A DNA stretch of 64,000 nt. It comes from Streptococcus mitis (GTDB taxonomy: Bacteria; Bacillota; Bacilli; Lactobacillales; Streptococcaceae). Below, piece after piece: positions 17,761-27,514 of this stretch; position 1 is the first letter of the stretch; every line of letters starts with the position of its first letter. The notes beneath the pieces were generated by a model that did not search any database, was not told the origin of the DNA, and worked only from the letters and a program-made list of their open reading frames with translations. Both the position numbers and the translations under genes were made by a program. The stretch spans positions 1 through 64,000 of the forward strand of contig NZ_NCVK01000007.1 of NCBI RefSeq assembly GCF_002096845.1, written 5' to 3'.

Positions 17761-18621
17761 TTAATAAGTCCCTTCTTCACCTTGGCTAGTCAAGATTACC
17801 GGACCATCCTTAGTAATGACAAATTGGTGTTCATATTGACAAGATAGGCCACCGTCAATGGTCTTATGCGCCCAACCAGTCTTCATATCTGTATCGATTT
17901 CCCAGTCACCTGTATTAATCATCGGTTCAATGGTCAAGACCATTCCTTCACGAAGACGGAGTCCACGACCAGCAATACCATAGTTAGGAACCATTGGTTC
18001 TTCGTGCATAGTTGGGCCAACACCATGACCAACCAAATCACGCACTACACCGTAACCACGGCTTTCAGCGTATTCTTGAATAGTCGCACCGATATCCCCG
18101 ATACGATTTCCAACAACAGCTTGCTCAATCCCCTTATACATGGCTTCTTTAGTTACATCCATCAGATTTTTCACTTCTTCGGACGGTGTACCAACAGCAT
18201 AAGCCCAACATGAGTCTGCAAGACCACCAGCATAGCTCTGAGTGTATTTTTTCATTTGCTCCACATTGTTGAAGTTTAATTTTGAGACATTCAGGTCAGA
18301 TTTAGCAATTGGGCCTCCCAAAACCATGTCGACCTTGAGCAAATCACCATCTTTCAAGATATAGTGACGAGGGAAGGCATGAGCTACTTCATCGTTAAGA
18401 GAGCAACAGGTAGCATAAGGATAGTCCATCATGGCACCGTCAACCCCAATCTGAAGTGGAAGGAAATTTTCTTCCTTACAACGACGGCGGACGTATTCTT
18501 CAACTTCCCACATATCTACGCCTGGCTTAATCAAATCACGTAAGCCGATATGAATACTTGCTAGAAAATCTCCAGCCTTGTCCATAGCTTCGATTTCACG
18601 AGCTGATTTTAATGTTATCAT
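17761..18621 (-). CDS. map: Methionine aminopeptidase, type I
   Basis: 286 residues, AGGAGAAAAA before ATG. M24 metallopeptidase fold: CSLNDEVAHAFP, metal-ligand region DMVLGG...SDLN, GHGVGPTMHEEP (His ligand), TIEPMI and YEHQFVIT (Glu ligands). It removes the initiator methionine from nascent proteins. It is longer than E. coli MetAP (264) because of an insert after the first Asp ligands (LNVSKLNFNNVEQMKKYT region), as known for streptococcal type Ia enzymes. Confidence 0.95.
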   Translation of the reverse strand: MITLKSAREIEAMDKAGDFLASIHIGLRDLIKPGVDMWEVEEYVRRRCKEENFLPLQIGVDGAMMDYPYATCCSLNDEVAHAFPRHYILKDGDLLKVDMVLGGPIAKSDLNVSKLNFNNVEQMKKYTQSYAGGLADSCWAYAVGTPSEEVKNLMDVTKEAMYKGIEQAVVGNRIGDIGATIQEYAESRGYGVVRDLVGHGVGPTMHEEPMVPNYGIAGRGLRLREGMVLTIEPMINTGDWEIDTDMKTGWAHKTIDGGLSCQYEHQFVITKDGPVILTSQGEEGTY

Positions 18622-18636
18622 TTTTTCTCCTAGTTT

Positions 18637-19914
18637 CTAATTAATTTTAACAGTCACATTTGCTTTTGAAACAATCTGGTGACCATGATAAATATCATAA
18701 TCAATAATAGCTGATCGTCTCGTATGATGGATAATCCGTGCTTGAATGCGCAGTATATCATCTATCTGAACAGCCTGCAAAAAGTAGATCAGCATTTGTT
18801 CGATAATGAGATTGCGACCACTATTCACAACTAAATCTTGGGTCATATGAGTCAGTATCTCTGCCAATACACCGTTAGCTAAAACACCGTTTTTCTCAAG
18901 CATAAAGGGTTCCACTGTAATGACGACTTCATCATGGTGATAAGCGAGTTTTTGACCAATCTGCTCAGAAAAAGTTGGTAGAGCCGAAACTTGAGAACGA
19001 CTCATCTTCTCCATGACATCTCGCCGTGTCACAACTCCAAGCAAGGTTTGATTATTCCGAACAACCGGTACCATTTCAAAATCTTCTGCGATCATCCGTT
19101 GACTCACATTGGCAATATTTGTCGATAATCCAACCAAAAATAGACTACGAGACATGACCTTATCAATTGTGGTACTTGGTGACTTATCGCCCGCATCTCT
19201 CATAGTTACAACTCCAACGACAACCTGATGTTGGTTAATAACTGGAAAACGACTGCTTCGATTCTTACGTACTAAGTCCAAATAATCTTTAACAGTGTCA
19301 GTCTCTCTCAGAAAACCATACTCATGACTCGGACGGTAAAGTTTCTCAACTGTCAAAATATCTGTTTTGATTTGAACATTTGACAAGGCTTTATTGATCA
19401 TGGTCGCGACAGTGAAAGTGTCATGTTTGCTTCTTAAAACAGGAATTCCTTTTTGATTGGCCAGTTTAAGCACATCATCATGAATCTGAAATCCACCTGT
19501 AACCAGAACAGCATTTTCATTTTCCAGCGCTAATAATTGAATACGAGTCCGGTCTCCAACAATCAAGAGTCCCCCATCATGAAGGTAGGACAGGATATTT
19601 TGTTCAGTCATGGCACCGATTGAAAACTTGCTAAATTCTCTCTCTAAACCTTCTTGCCCAGCCAAAACCTCAGAAGAAGTCACTTCTGCAATTTCTGCAA
19701 ATGTTAATCTTTCGATAGCAACTTTCTGAGATTTAACACGGATAGTACCACTTCTTGGTCGAGTCTCCACAATTCCACGATTTTCAGCTTCTTTAATGGC
19801 CCGATAGGCAGTTCCATCACTGACTCCCAGATGGTTTGAAATGCTACGCACACTGACCCTTTTACCTACTGGTAATTCCTCCAAATAGCTTAGAATTTCC
19901 TGATGCTTACTCAT
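18637..19914 (-). CDS. spxR: SpxR-like regulator (HTH-DRTGG-CBS-HotDog)
   Basis: 425 residues. Residues 1-65 form a winged HTH (VSVRSISNHLGVSDGTAYRAI). A DRTGG domain follows (about 70-180, GGLLIVGDRTRIQ), then two CBS motifs (about 200-310, SSRFPVINQHQVVVGVVTM and VPVVRNNQTLLGVVTRRD), then a MaoC-like hot-dog domain. This is the SpxR/YtoI architecture; pneumococcal SpxR activates spxB (pyruvate oxidase) and responds to nucleotide/acyl ligands by inference from the domains. Its ATG overlaps the GNAT gene stop by eight bases (ATGAGTAA), implying translational coupling. Confidence 0.92.
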   Translation of the reverse strand: MSKHQEILSYLEELPVGKRVSVRSISNHLGVSDGTAYRAIKEAENRGIVETRPRSGTIRVKSQKVAIERLTFAEIAEVTSSEVLAGQEGLEREFSKFSIGAMTEQNILSYLHDGGLLIVGDRTRIQLLALENENAVLVTGGFQIHDDVLKLANQKGIPVLRSKHDTFTVATMINKALSNVQIKTDILTVEKLYRPSHEYGFLRETDTVKDYLDLVRKNRSSRFPVINQHQVVVGVVTMRDAGDKSPSTTIDKVMSRSLFLVGLSTNIANVSQRMIAEDFEMVPVVRNNQTLLGVVTRRDVMEKMSRSQVSALPTFSEQIGQKLAYHHDEVVITVEPFMLEKNGVLANGVLAEILTHMTQDLVVNSGRNLIIEQMLIYFLQAVQIDDILRIQARIIHHTRRSAIIDYDIYHGHQIVSKANVTVKIN

Positions 19915-20458
19915 TGAATTCTCCTTTTACATACCGAAATTCAAGATAATCCCGCATTTTTCTTGTGTAACGATCACTTCCCTTAAACTGACGAATCAAA
20001 CGGAATCCAGACTTAAGGGCAACCCGTTGACTAGATTCATTTTCAAGATGGGTAATGATGGATAATTGTTTTAATCCAAATTCCTCAAAAGAAAGCTGAC
20101 AAATTTTTCTAACAACCTCTGTCATAAATCCTTGCGACCAAGCATCTTTTCTCAAAAAATAGCCAAGCTCAGCTTCTTTTTTGATTTCATCTAACTTCTC
20201 AAATTTAATAGAACCAATCATTTGTTGATTTTTCTGGTCACAAATAGCCCACACTCCCAAAGGGGACTTCATAAAGTAATTGGCCAGTGCATATTGACTT
20301 TCTTCCAGACTTGCCTGAGTTGGGAAAATAAATTGTAAATTTTCAGGATTTGAGGCTATCTCATGGAAGTCTTGACTATCACTAAAAAAGAAAGGACGCA
20401 AATACAAGCGATCCGTTTCAAAAAAAGAAAACATTGCTAATTTGGTCCAAATATTCAT
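19907..20458 (-). CDS. RimJ/RimL-type GNAT acetyltransferase
   Basis: 183 residues from ATG 20458, ten bases after AGAGG. RLYLRPFFFSDSQDFHEI at the start, a central ELGYFLRKDAWSQGFMTEV (acetyl-CoA binding region) and NESSQRVALKSGFRLI near the C-terminus are typical of the RimJ/RimL GNAT subfamily, which acetylates protein N-termini or small amines. It lies between murA and spxR in one transcription unit. Substrate unknown. Confidence 0.85.
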   Translation of the reverse strand: MNIWTKLAMFSFFETDRLYLRPFFFSDSQDFHEIASNPENLQFIFPTQASLEESQYALANYFMKSPLGVWAICDQKNQQMIGSIKFEKLDEIKKEAELGYFLRKDAWSQGFMTEVVRKICQLSFEEFGLKQLSIITHLENESSQRVALKSGFRLIRQFKGSDRYTRKMRDYLEFRYVKGEFNE

Positions 20459-20473
20459 AAACACCTCTACGGT

Positions 20474-21733
20474 TTAATCCTCAACAAGTGTAATATCCGC
20501 TCCTAGATTACGTAATTTTTCAATAATATCAGAATAACCACGTAAGATAAACTCGATATTTGTAATTTCAGTTTTACCTTCAGCCATAAGCCCAGCAATG
20601 ACTAGTGCAGCCCCAGCTCTCAGGTCAGTTGCTTTAACAGTTGCCCCACGCAAATCACGTCCACCTGTGTACAAAATATGACCATTTGTTGTCAAAATGT
20701 CCGCATCCATCCTTGCTAGTTCAAAAACATGATTTACACGTTTTTCGTAAATCGTATCAACAATTGTACCACGACCATTCGCTCTTAGTAAAAGTGGGGT
20801 AATCGGTTGTTGCAAATCAGTTGCAAATCCTGGGTAAGGAGCTGTCTTAATATTGATTGCTTTCAAATTAGACTGCTCTTCGACAAAAATGCTGTCTTCA
20901 GATACAGTCATTCTCACTCCCATTTCTTCCAGCTTAGCAATAAATCCTTCTAGGTGTTCGTAAAGAACATTATTTATACGAATCCCCTTGCCGACTGCAG
21001 CAGCTAAAGAAATATAGGTTCCAGCTTCGATACGGTCTGGAATCACCTGATGACGGGTTCCATGTAATATTTCAACACCATCAATAATGATGATATTAGT
21101 TCCTGCACCACGGATATGAGCTCCCATATTATTCAAGAGAGTTGCAACATCAATAATCTCAGGTTCACGGGCTGCATTTTCAATAATAGTACGACCATTT
21201 GCTTTAACCGCAGCAATCATCGTATTAATCGTCGCACCAACACTAACCGTATCCATGTAAATACTTGCACCGTGAAGTCCTGTATCTTTAGCAGATAACT
21301 TCATGTTATCTCCCTCGTAGCTAACAGTGGCACCCATAGCTTCAAAAGCCTTAAGGTGTAGGTCAATAGGACGAGGACCTAGATCACATCCTCCCGGTAG
21401 ACCAACTGTCGCTTCACCAAAACGGCCTAAGAGGCTCCCATAAAAATAGTAAGATGCACGAAGACTATTAATTTTACCATAAGGCATTGGAATATTTTGA
21501 ACACCTCTTGGATCAATCTCCAAGACATCGTCATAACGCTTAACAGTAGCTCCCATCAATTCCATAATTTCGACAAGGCTTGCTACATCCGAAATATCTG
21601 GAACGCAATCCAAAGTCACCACATCATCAGCCAATATGATAGCTGGAATTAAGGCCACAACGCTATTTTTAGCACCACTAATAGTGATTTCACCTTGTAG
21701 TGGTAATCCACCATTGATAACAATTTTTCTCAT
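20474..21733 (-). CDS. murA: UDP-N-acetylglucosamine 1-carboxyvinyltransferase (MurA/MurZ)
   Basis: 419 residues, full length. [14 protein letters not shown] at the N-terminus binds substrate. The catalytic Cys lies in [13 protein letters not shown] (about 111-123) and is the fosfomycin target. The C-terminal domain has [11 protein letters not shown] and [10 protein letters not shown]. It adds enolpyruvate to UDP-GlcNAc, the first committed step of peptidoglycan synthesis. Pneumococcus has two paralogues. The neighbourhood (GNAT, spxR, map) suggests the MurZ/MurA1 copy, but this is inferred. Confidence 0.95.
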   Translation of the reverse strand: MRKIVINGGLPLQGEITISGAKNSVVALIPAIILADDVVTLDCVPDISDVASLVEIMELMGATVKRYDDVLEIDPRGVQNIPMPYGKINSLRASYYFYGSLLGRFGEATVGLPGGCDLGPRPIDLHLKAFEAMGATVSYEGDNMKLSAKDTGLHGASIYMDTVSVGATINTMIAAVKANGRTIIENAAREPEIIDVATLLNNMGAHIRGAGTNIIIIDGVEILHGTRHQVIPDRIEAGTYISLAAAVGKGIRINNVLYEHLEGFIAKLEEMGVRMTVSEDSIFVEEQSNLKAINIKTAPYPGFATDLQQPITPLLLRANGRGTIVDTIYEKRVNHVFELARMDADILTTNGHILYTGGRDLRGATVKATDLRAGAALVIAGLMAEGKTEITNIEFILRGYSDIIEKLRNLGADITLVED

Positions 21734-22253
21734 TCTAAGTTTTCAATACTCTTTCAAGATTTCTAATAAGGTCTTTAAAATAAAGTATATCATAAATTTA
21801 TCCTTTTTTCCATCCTTTTCAATTTTATTGGAGATAGTAAGCAATAAATCGGATTAAGTTGAAAGGTTGAGTCCATATTTTATGAAACATCTTTTGATAC
21901 TAAAAAATCCTAAATTAAGAATTATAAAATACCCCAAAAATTAGATTTTCTATGTCTAACTTTTGAGGTATCGTTCAACTATAGAAATAATAGTCTTTTG
22001 GGGTGTTAATACTATGCGGAAATCAAAAATAACTCATGTCTGTGTCACCTCACAGATAATCTACTACTGACCTTCTCATCTCTATATTCAATTGCAAATA
22101 GTCGTATTTAGTTGACTCAGAACAAACTTCCGAGTTTTTTTATTAAGCATTGGAAGTGAGTTCTTTTTGATTCTCGTTCAGCAGGTTTTAAGACTTGTCC
22201 TATCCAGATAATATCTTTTTTGCAACCCACAATAACTAACAAATAGCTTTTCT
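21734..22253. other. 520-base intergenic region with hairpins, no supported gene
   Basis: A strong hairpin ACCCCAAAAATTAGA/TCTAACTTTTGAGGT lies at 21931-21970, and a plus-oriented terminator-like ACTCAGAA/TTCCGAGT plus T-run near 22120-22141. On the minus strand a roughly 45-codon open stretch after lplA (KKSYLLVIVGCKKDIIWIGQ...) has no ribosome site and no match I can name. It may be a decayed gene or IS remnant. Nothing firmer is supported. Confidence 0.4.
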
Positions 22254-23243
22254 TTACTCTACTACCGCTTCAGCGATTTCTTCACGGCTAATACCAGCGA
22301 AGTAGCGTGTGATATCAATGGTTTCTAGCGCTTTAAGAACATCTTCGCGTTCGTATTTAACGCCACGAAGGACATCTTCTACAGCTGCAACGTCTTCGAT
22401 ACCAAAGAAGTCACCATAAATCTTGATGTCTTGGATTTTTGATTCGACGACATTAGCAAAGACTTCGACCTTACCACTGGTGAATTTTGTTCCACGACGG
22501 ACGTTAAATTCAGGTGATTTACCGTAGTTCCAGTCCCAAGTTCCAAACTTAGTATCTTTGATACGGTTAATTTCAGCTAGTTCTTCCTCAGAAAAAACGT
22601 ATTCTGTCATCTCTGGATACTCTTTTTTCATGTATTCCAAGAGTAAATCACGGAATTCTTCGACTGTGATTTTTTCTGGTAATTCATTGACAATATTGGT
22701 GACACGAGCACGGACGGATTTGACACCTTTTGACTCAAATTTGTCCTTTGAAACCTTGAGGGCGTTAGCAAGGACTGACAAATCAACGTCAAAGAGCAAG
22801 CAACCGTGGTGCATGATACGGCCATTGATATAGGCTTGGGCATTACCACAGAATTTCTTACCGTCGATTTCTAAGTCGTTACGGCCTGTGAACTCAGCTT
22901 TAACACCGAGTTGTGCCAAAGTATTGATAACTGGAGTTGAGAAGCTCTTGAAGTCAAAAGCCTTGTTTTCATCTTCTTTTGAAATGATGGTATAGTTGAG
23001 ATTGTTCAAATCATGGTAAACAGCCCCACCACCACTGATACGGCGAACCACCTCAATACCATTTTCGCGAACATAATCACGGTTGATTTCTTCGATAGTG
23101 TTCTGGTGACGACCAACAATGATAGATGGTTTATTGATCCAAAGAAGGAAGATTTGATCCTCATCCAAAAGATGTTTAAAGGCATATTCTTCCAAGGCGA
23201 TATTAAAGGCAGTGTCGTTTGAATGATTGATAATATATTTCAT
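22254..23243 (-). CDS. lplA: Lipoate-protein ligase
   Basis: 329 residues, AAAGGGATATC before ATG. VGRHQNTIEEINRDYV, RRISGGGAVYHDLNNLNYT (lipoate/ATP loop), GRNDLEIDGKKFCGNAQ and HGCLLFDVDL are the LplA motifs. The C-terminal accessory domain starts near 250. The enzyme attaches lipoate, through lipoyl-AMP, to lipoyl domains. It is the last gene of the dehydrogenase operon, and its target here is probably the lipoyl domain fused to LpdA. Confidence 0.95.
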   Translation of the reverse strand: MKYIINHSNDTAFNIALEEYAFKHLLDEDQIFLLWINKPSIIVGRHQNTIEEINRDYVRENGIEVVRRISGGGAVYHDLNNLNYTIISKEDENKAFDFKSFSTPVINTLAQLGVKAEFTGRNDLEIDGKKFCGNAQAYINGRIMHHGCLLFDVDLSVLANALKVSKDKFESKGVKSVRARVTNIVNELPEKITVEEFRDLLLEYMKKEYPEMTEYVFSEEELAEINRIKDTKFGTWDWNYGKSPEFNVRRGTKFTSGKVEVFANVVESKIQDIKIYGDFFGIEDVAAVEDVLRGVKYEREDVLKALETIDITRYFAGISREEIAEAVVE

Positions 23244-23302
23244 GATATCCCTTTATACGATAGAGACTTGAAAACACCTTTCCAGTCTATTCTATCTTTG
23301 TT

Positions 23303-25006
23303 TTATTTTTTCTTAGGTGAATGGATGGCCATTCCTAAAACATCCGCAAATGCTTCATACATCACTTCAGAGTAGGTTGGGTGTCCGTGGATAGTCTTCA
23401 GCATTTCTTCAACAGTAATTTCCATTTCGATAATGCTCGACGCTTCATTGATCAATTCTGCAGCTGCAGGACCGATGATATGAACACCAAGGATTTCTCC
23501 GTATTTCTTATCTGCAATGACTTTTACGAAACCTTGAGCTGCATCTGAGGCAATGGCACGACCGTTAGCAGCAAAGTTGAATTTACCGATTTGGACATCA
23601 TATTTCTCACGGGCTTGTTCTTCAGTCAAACCAACTGCTGCTACTTCTGGAAGTGTGTAGATAGCTGCAGGAGTCAAATTCAACTTGGCAACAGCATGAT
23701 TTCCTTTAAGAGCATTTTCAGCGGCAACTTCACCCATACGGAAGGCTGCGTGAGCCAACATCTTAGTACCATTGATGTCACCTGGTGCATAAATGCCTGG
23801 TACAGAAGTTTCCATGTATTCGTTGACCTTGATGCGACCACGGTCTAATTCAAATTCAACATCTCCGATACCTTCAAGGTCTGGAACACGACCAATTGAA
23901 AGGAGAGCTTTGCTAGCGATGATATCGTCTTTTCCTTCAACTTTGATACGAAGTTGACCATTTTCCTCGATGATTTCTTGCAGTTTAGTACCAGTCAAGA
24001 TGGTCATTCCTTTACGCTCAAGGATCAAGCGAAGGTTCTTAGACACTTCTGCATCCATAGCTGGCACGATACGGTCCATCATTTCGATAACAGTTACTTT
24101 TGAACCAAATGTCATGAAGGCCTGACCGAGTTCGATACCGACAACTCCACCACCGATGATGACAAGACTTTCTGGAACTTCGTTCATTTCGAGAATGTCA
24201 TCACTGGTCATGACAAGTGGAGATTCCATACCAGGGACGTTGATCTTGCTGACTTTTGAACCACCAGCAAGGATGATTTTCTTGGTTTCAAGCAATTCCG
24301 AACCATTTACCAAGACATTCTTGTCTTTAGTGATGGTACCAATTCCCTTATGAACAGTAACTCCATAGCTACGAAGAAGACCTGCAACTCCGCCAACCAA
24401 AGTATTGACAACCTTAGACTTAGTTTCAAGGAGTTTGTCCATATCTACAGTGAAGTTTGGATTTTCGATTACGATACCACGGTTTGCGGCATGACCGATG
24501 TTTTCGATAATTTCAGCGTTATGAAGGTAGGTCTTGGTTGGAATACATCCACGGTTTAAGCAGGTTCCACCAAGTTCAGATTTCTCAACAAGGGCAACCT
24601 TACCGCCGAGTTGGGCAGCTTTGATGGCTGCAACATAACCAGCAGGACCTCCACCAATCACAACGATATCAAAAGCATCATCGCTCTTACCATCATCGTT
24701 TGAGGCACTTGCTACAGGTGCAGGGCTAGCTTCTGGCGCTGCGGCTCCAGCTGTTGGGATATTTTCCCCTTCTTCGCCCAGGTAACCGATAACTTCCGTT
24801 ACAGGGACAGTTTCGCCATCTCCTTTGAGGATAGCAATCAAATAACCATCTTCTTCTGCTTCCAATTCCATGCTGACTTTGTCAGTCATGATTTCTAAAA
24901 GGATTTCTCCTTCTTTTACAAATTCTCCGACTTTTTTATTCCATTGGACGATTTGTCCTTCTGTCATATCCACGCCGGCTTTCGGCATAATTACTTCTAA
25001 GGCCAT
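23303..25006 (-). CDS. lpdA: Dihydrolipoamide dehydrogenase (E3) with N-terminal lipoyl domain
   Basis: 567 residues. Residues 1-78 are a lipoyl domain with the modified Lys in EIMTDKVSMELEA (about 44). An Ala/Pro-rich linker (about 82-108) leads to the flavoprotein with VIGGGPAGYVAA (FAD), redox-active GGTCLNRGCIPTK, GGGVVGIELG (NAD), and active-site His-Glu in HGHPTYSE near the C-terminus. It reoxidises dihydrolipoamide. Carrying the lipoyl domain on E3 fits the neighbouring E2, which has none. Confidence 0.96.
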   Translation of the reverse strand: MALEVIMPKAGVDMTEGQIVQWNKKVGEFVKEGEILLEIMTDKVSMELEAEEDGYLIAILKGDGETVPVTEVIGYLGEEGENIPTAGAAAPEASPAPVASASNDDGKSDDAFDIVVIGGGPAGYVAAIKAAQLGGKVALVEKSELGGTCLNRGCIPTKTYLHNAEIIENIGHAANRGIVIENPNFTVDMDKLLETKSKVVNTLVGGVAGLLRSYGVTVHKGIGTITKDKNVLVNGSELLETKKIILAGGSKVSKINVPGMESPLVMTSDDILEMNEVPESLVIIGGGVVGIELGQAFMTFGSKVTVIEMMDRIVPAMDAEVSKNLRLILERKGMTILTGTKLQEIIEENGQLRIKVEGKDDIIASKALLSIGRVPDLEGIGDVEFELDRGRIKVNEYMETSVPGIYAPGDINGTKMLAHAAFRMGEVAAENALKGNHAVAKLNLTPAAIYTLPEVAAVGLTEEQAREKYDVQIGKFNFAANGRAIASDAAQGFVKVIADKKYGEILGVHIIGPAAAELINEASSIIEMEITVEEMLKTIHGHPTYSEVMYEAFADVLGMAIHSPKKK

Positions 25007-25051
25007 GTCTTCCTTCCTTTATCTATATCTTAAAAATGAATACTCTTGTTC

Positions 25052-26095
25052 TTAAATCAACATTGAGATTGGATTTTCAATCAATTCTTTCAAGTCTTTC
25101 ATAAACTTAGCACCAGCCATACCATCTACAACACGGTGGTCAATGGTTAATCCTAGGCTCATGATAGGGCGAATCACAATTTCACCATTGACGACAACTG
25201 GCCTCTCGATTGTCGAACTGACACCAAGGATAGCTGAGTTGGGTTGGTTAATGATAGGACCAAAGGACTGCACGCCAAACATTCCCAAGTTACTGATAGT
25301 AAATGTTGAATTTTGCAACTCACTTGGAGCCAATTTACCATCCAAGGTACGGCCAATAACGTCTTTGAATGCAACAACCAACTCTGAAAGACTCATCTTC
25401 TCCGCATTGTAAACAACAGGTGTCATCAATCCATTATCCATCCCAACTGCCATGGCAAGGTTGACATAATTATGAGTAATAATAGTCTTGCCGTCTTCTG
25501 TCAATGAAGCGTTGATGTACGGGTGTTTCATAAGAGTCTTAACAACTGCAAGTGAAAGAAGGTCTGTTACAGTAGTCTTCTTCCCAGTTGCTTCCATGAT
25601 TGGCTCAAGAACCTTCTTACGAAGAGTCAACATTTCAGTCATATCAACTTCATAATTGAGTGTGAAGGTTGGAGCAGTTAGGTAAGATTCAACCATCCGT
25701 TGGGCAATAACCTTACGCATTGGTGTCATTGGAATACGTTCAATTTCACCGTATGGTGTTACGTTATCAGGAACTTCTTCCACTTTTTCAATCTGAGCAG
25801 GAGACTTGATAGTATCGTTTTCAATATTTTCAGGAAGCAAGGCCAAAACATCCTTCTTCATGATTTTACCACGATGACCAGTTCCTTGGATTTCCTGCCA
25901 AGCAATGTTATGTTCGAGGGCAATTCGTTTTGCAAGTGGCGAAATGCGAACCACGTTTGTGTCTTTATAAGTTTCCACGTCTTCTTTGTGGACACGACCG
26001 TTTGCACCTGAGCCAGAAACGTCGTAGAGGTTGATACCTAAATCATCCGCTAACTTTCTAGCTGCAGGAGTCGCTCTTAGCTTGTCATCAGCCAT
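25052..26095 (-). CDS. pdhC: Dihydrolipoamide acetyltransferase (E2) lacking a lipoyl domain
   Basis: 347 residues. It begins directly with peripheral-subunit-binding modules: TPAARKLADDLGINLYDVSG...GRVHKEDV (about 8-42) and a second, ISPLAKRIALEHNIAWQEIQG...GKIMKKDV (about 51-85). A linker leads to the 2-oxoacid transacylase core with catalytic DHRVVDG near the C-terminus. No lipoyl domain precedes them, although the start has a good GGAGAGG site and there is no upstream coding extension. The lipoyl group must come from the LpdA fusion. Product: acetyl-CoA. Confidence 0.95.
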   Translation of the reverse strand: MADDKLRATPAARKLADDLGINLYDVSGSGANGRVHKEDVETYKDTNVVRISPLAKRIALEHNIAWQEIQGTGHRGKIMKKDVLALLPENIENDTIKSPAQIEKVEEVPDNVTPYGEIERIPMTPMRKVIAQRMVESYLTAPTFTLNYEVDMTEMLTLRKKVLEPIMEATGKKTTVTDLLSLAVVKTLMKHPYINASLTEDGKTIITHNYVNLAMAVGMDNGLMTPVVYNAEKMSLSELVVAFKDVIGRTLDGKLAPSELQNSTFTISNLGMFGVQSFGPIINQPNSAILGVSSTIERPVVVNGEIVIRPIMSLGLTIDHRVVDGMAGAKFMKDLKELIENPISMLI

Positions 26096-26230
26096 GACCT
26101 CTCCAATTCTATACTAAGATATTAAGGACGCAGAGGGCAATGAAAAAATAGGAGATTGACGATGTGTTCGATGAACACAAGGAAATCTATCTTTTTTTCG
26201 CAGACCTCCGTCCGAATTCAACTCTACAAG

Positions 26231-26460
26231 CAACTTGGATACAACACGTATCTCAAGTTGCTACGGTTGCCGCTATCATGCGGACAACCTAGTAGACTTA
26301 CTAATTCATTTGTCGAATATTATCGATTCGACTCACTCATGTCGCAACTCTTCAGATCACTTGGATACAACACGTGTCTCAAGTTGCTACGGTTGCCGCT
26401 ATCAGCGGTCAACCTTGTAGACTTACTAATTCATTCGTCGGTTATTATCGAACCGACTCT
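26231..26460 (-). repeat. Two tandem three-hairpin units between E1beta and E2 genes
   Basis: Two copies (about 26231-26335 and 26357-26459) have a period of 126 bases. Each holds three hairpins: AACTTGGATAC/GTATCTCAAGTT, GGTTGCCGC/GCGGACAACC and GTCGAAT/ATTCGAC (GTCGGTT/AACCGAC in the second copy, a compensatory change). Linkers such as TAGACTTACTAATTCATT are identical. The unit matches the lac repeats at 50917-51288 in linkers and hairpin order. A T-run follows the second copy on the plus strand. Confidence 0.8.
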
Positions 26461-26506
26461 TTTTGCTATAGGATACAGTTTTTTACATAACTTATCTTAT
26501 GTAAAT

Positions 26507-27499
26507 CTATTCTTTGTTATAAGTCTTACGGATGGCATCTTTGATGCTTTCAACTGTTGGAATCATTGCATTTTCTAGGTTTTGTGCATAAGGCATCGGC
26601 ACATCTTCTCCTGCGCAACGGCGGATTGGTGCATCTAGATAGTCAAATGCCTCTGACTCTGAAATAATTGCTGAAATCTCTCCGATATAGCCACTTGTTT
26701 TGTGGGCATCGTTGACCAGAACAACCTTACCAGTCTTCTTAACTGAGTTAATGATAATATCCTTATCAAGCGGAACAAGGGTACGTGGGTCAACAATCTC
26801 AACAGAAATTCCTTCTTCTGCTAATTCTTCAGCAGCTTGAACCACACGGCGAAGCATTTTCCCATAAGTAACAACTGTTACATCCGTTCCTTCGCGTTTG
26901 ATTTCCCCAACCCCAAGTGGTATTGTGTAGTCTGGATCAACTGGCACTTCCCCTTTTTGGTTAAATTCTGACTTGTACTCAAGGATGATAACTGGGTTAT
27001 TATCACGGATAGAAGACTTAAGCAGTCCTTTCATGTCCGCAGGTGTACCTGGAGCCACAACCTTAAGTCCAGGAATGTGAGTAAACCAAGACTCTAGTGA
27101 TTGCGAGTGCTGGGCGGCAGAACCAACTCCGTTACCAGCTGCACAACGGACAGTCATTGGAACCTGTCCCTTACCACCAAACATATAGCGTGTTTTAGCA
27201 GCTTGGTTGACGATATTGTCCATGGCAATGACAGAAAAGTCCATGAAAGTCATATCGACGATTGGACGAAGTCCTGTCATGGCTGCTCCTGCTGCTGCTC
27301 CAGAGATGGCAGCTTCAGAAATCGGACAGTCACGGACACGTTCTGGACCAAATTCTTCAAGCATTCCAACAGAAGTTCCGAAGTCTCCTCCGAAGACGCC
27401 GACGTCTTCTCCCATCAAGAACACATTTTCATCGCGACGCATTTCCTCAGACATAGCAAGGATAATGGTGTCACGGAAGGACATTGTTTTTGTTTCCAT
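26507..27499 (-). CDS. pdhB: Pyruvate/acetoin dehydrogenase E1 beta subunit
   Basis: 330 residues. Transketolase-like pyrimidine-binding domain with EEMRRDENVFLMGEDVG at the N-terminus, then FGGKGQVPMTVRCAAGNGVG and C-terminal IVDPRTLVPLDKDII. It pairs with E1 alpha to bind thiamine diphosphate and decarboxylate pyruvate (or acetoin). Genes of this type are often named acoB. In pneumococcus the complex acts as pyruvate dehydrogenase. It lies 15 bases after the alpha gene. Confidence 0.93.
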   Translation of the reverse strand: METKTMSFRDTIILAMSEEMRRDENVFLMGEDVGVFGGDFGTSVGMLEEFGPERVRDCPISEAAISGAAAGAAMTGLRPIVDMTFMDFSVIAMDNIVNQAAKTRYMFGGKGQVPMTVRCAAGNGVGSAAQHSQSLESWFTHIPGLKVVAPGTPADMKGLLKSSIRDNNPVIILEYKSEFNQKGEVPVDPDYTIPLGVGEIKREGTDVTVVTYGKMLRRVVQAAEELAEEGISVEIVDPRTLVPLDKDIIINSVKKTGKVVLVNDAHKTSGYIGEISAIISESEAFDYLDAPIRRCAGEDVPMPYAQNLENAMIPTVESIKDAIRKTYNKE

Positions 27500-27514
27500 T
27501 TTATCTCTTTCTCC

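Noticed and set aside
22147-22265. Roughly 45-codon minus-strand open stretch after lplA
   Set aside because: No start with ribosome site and no family recognised, so only noted as possible remnant.
26156-26578. 140-residue plus-strand open frame
   Set aside because: It is a translation of the two structured repeats (repeated YNTYLKLLRLPLS-like strings) and overlaps the pdhB 3' end.
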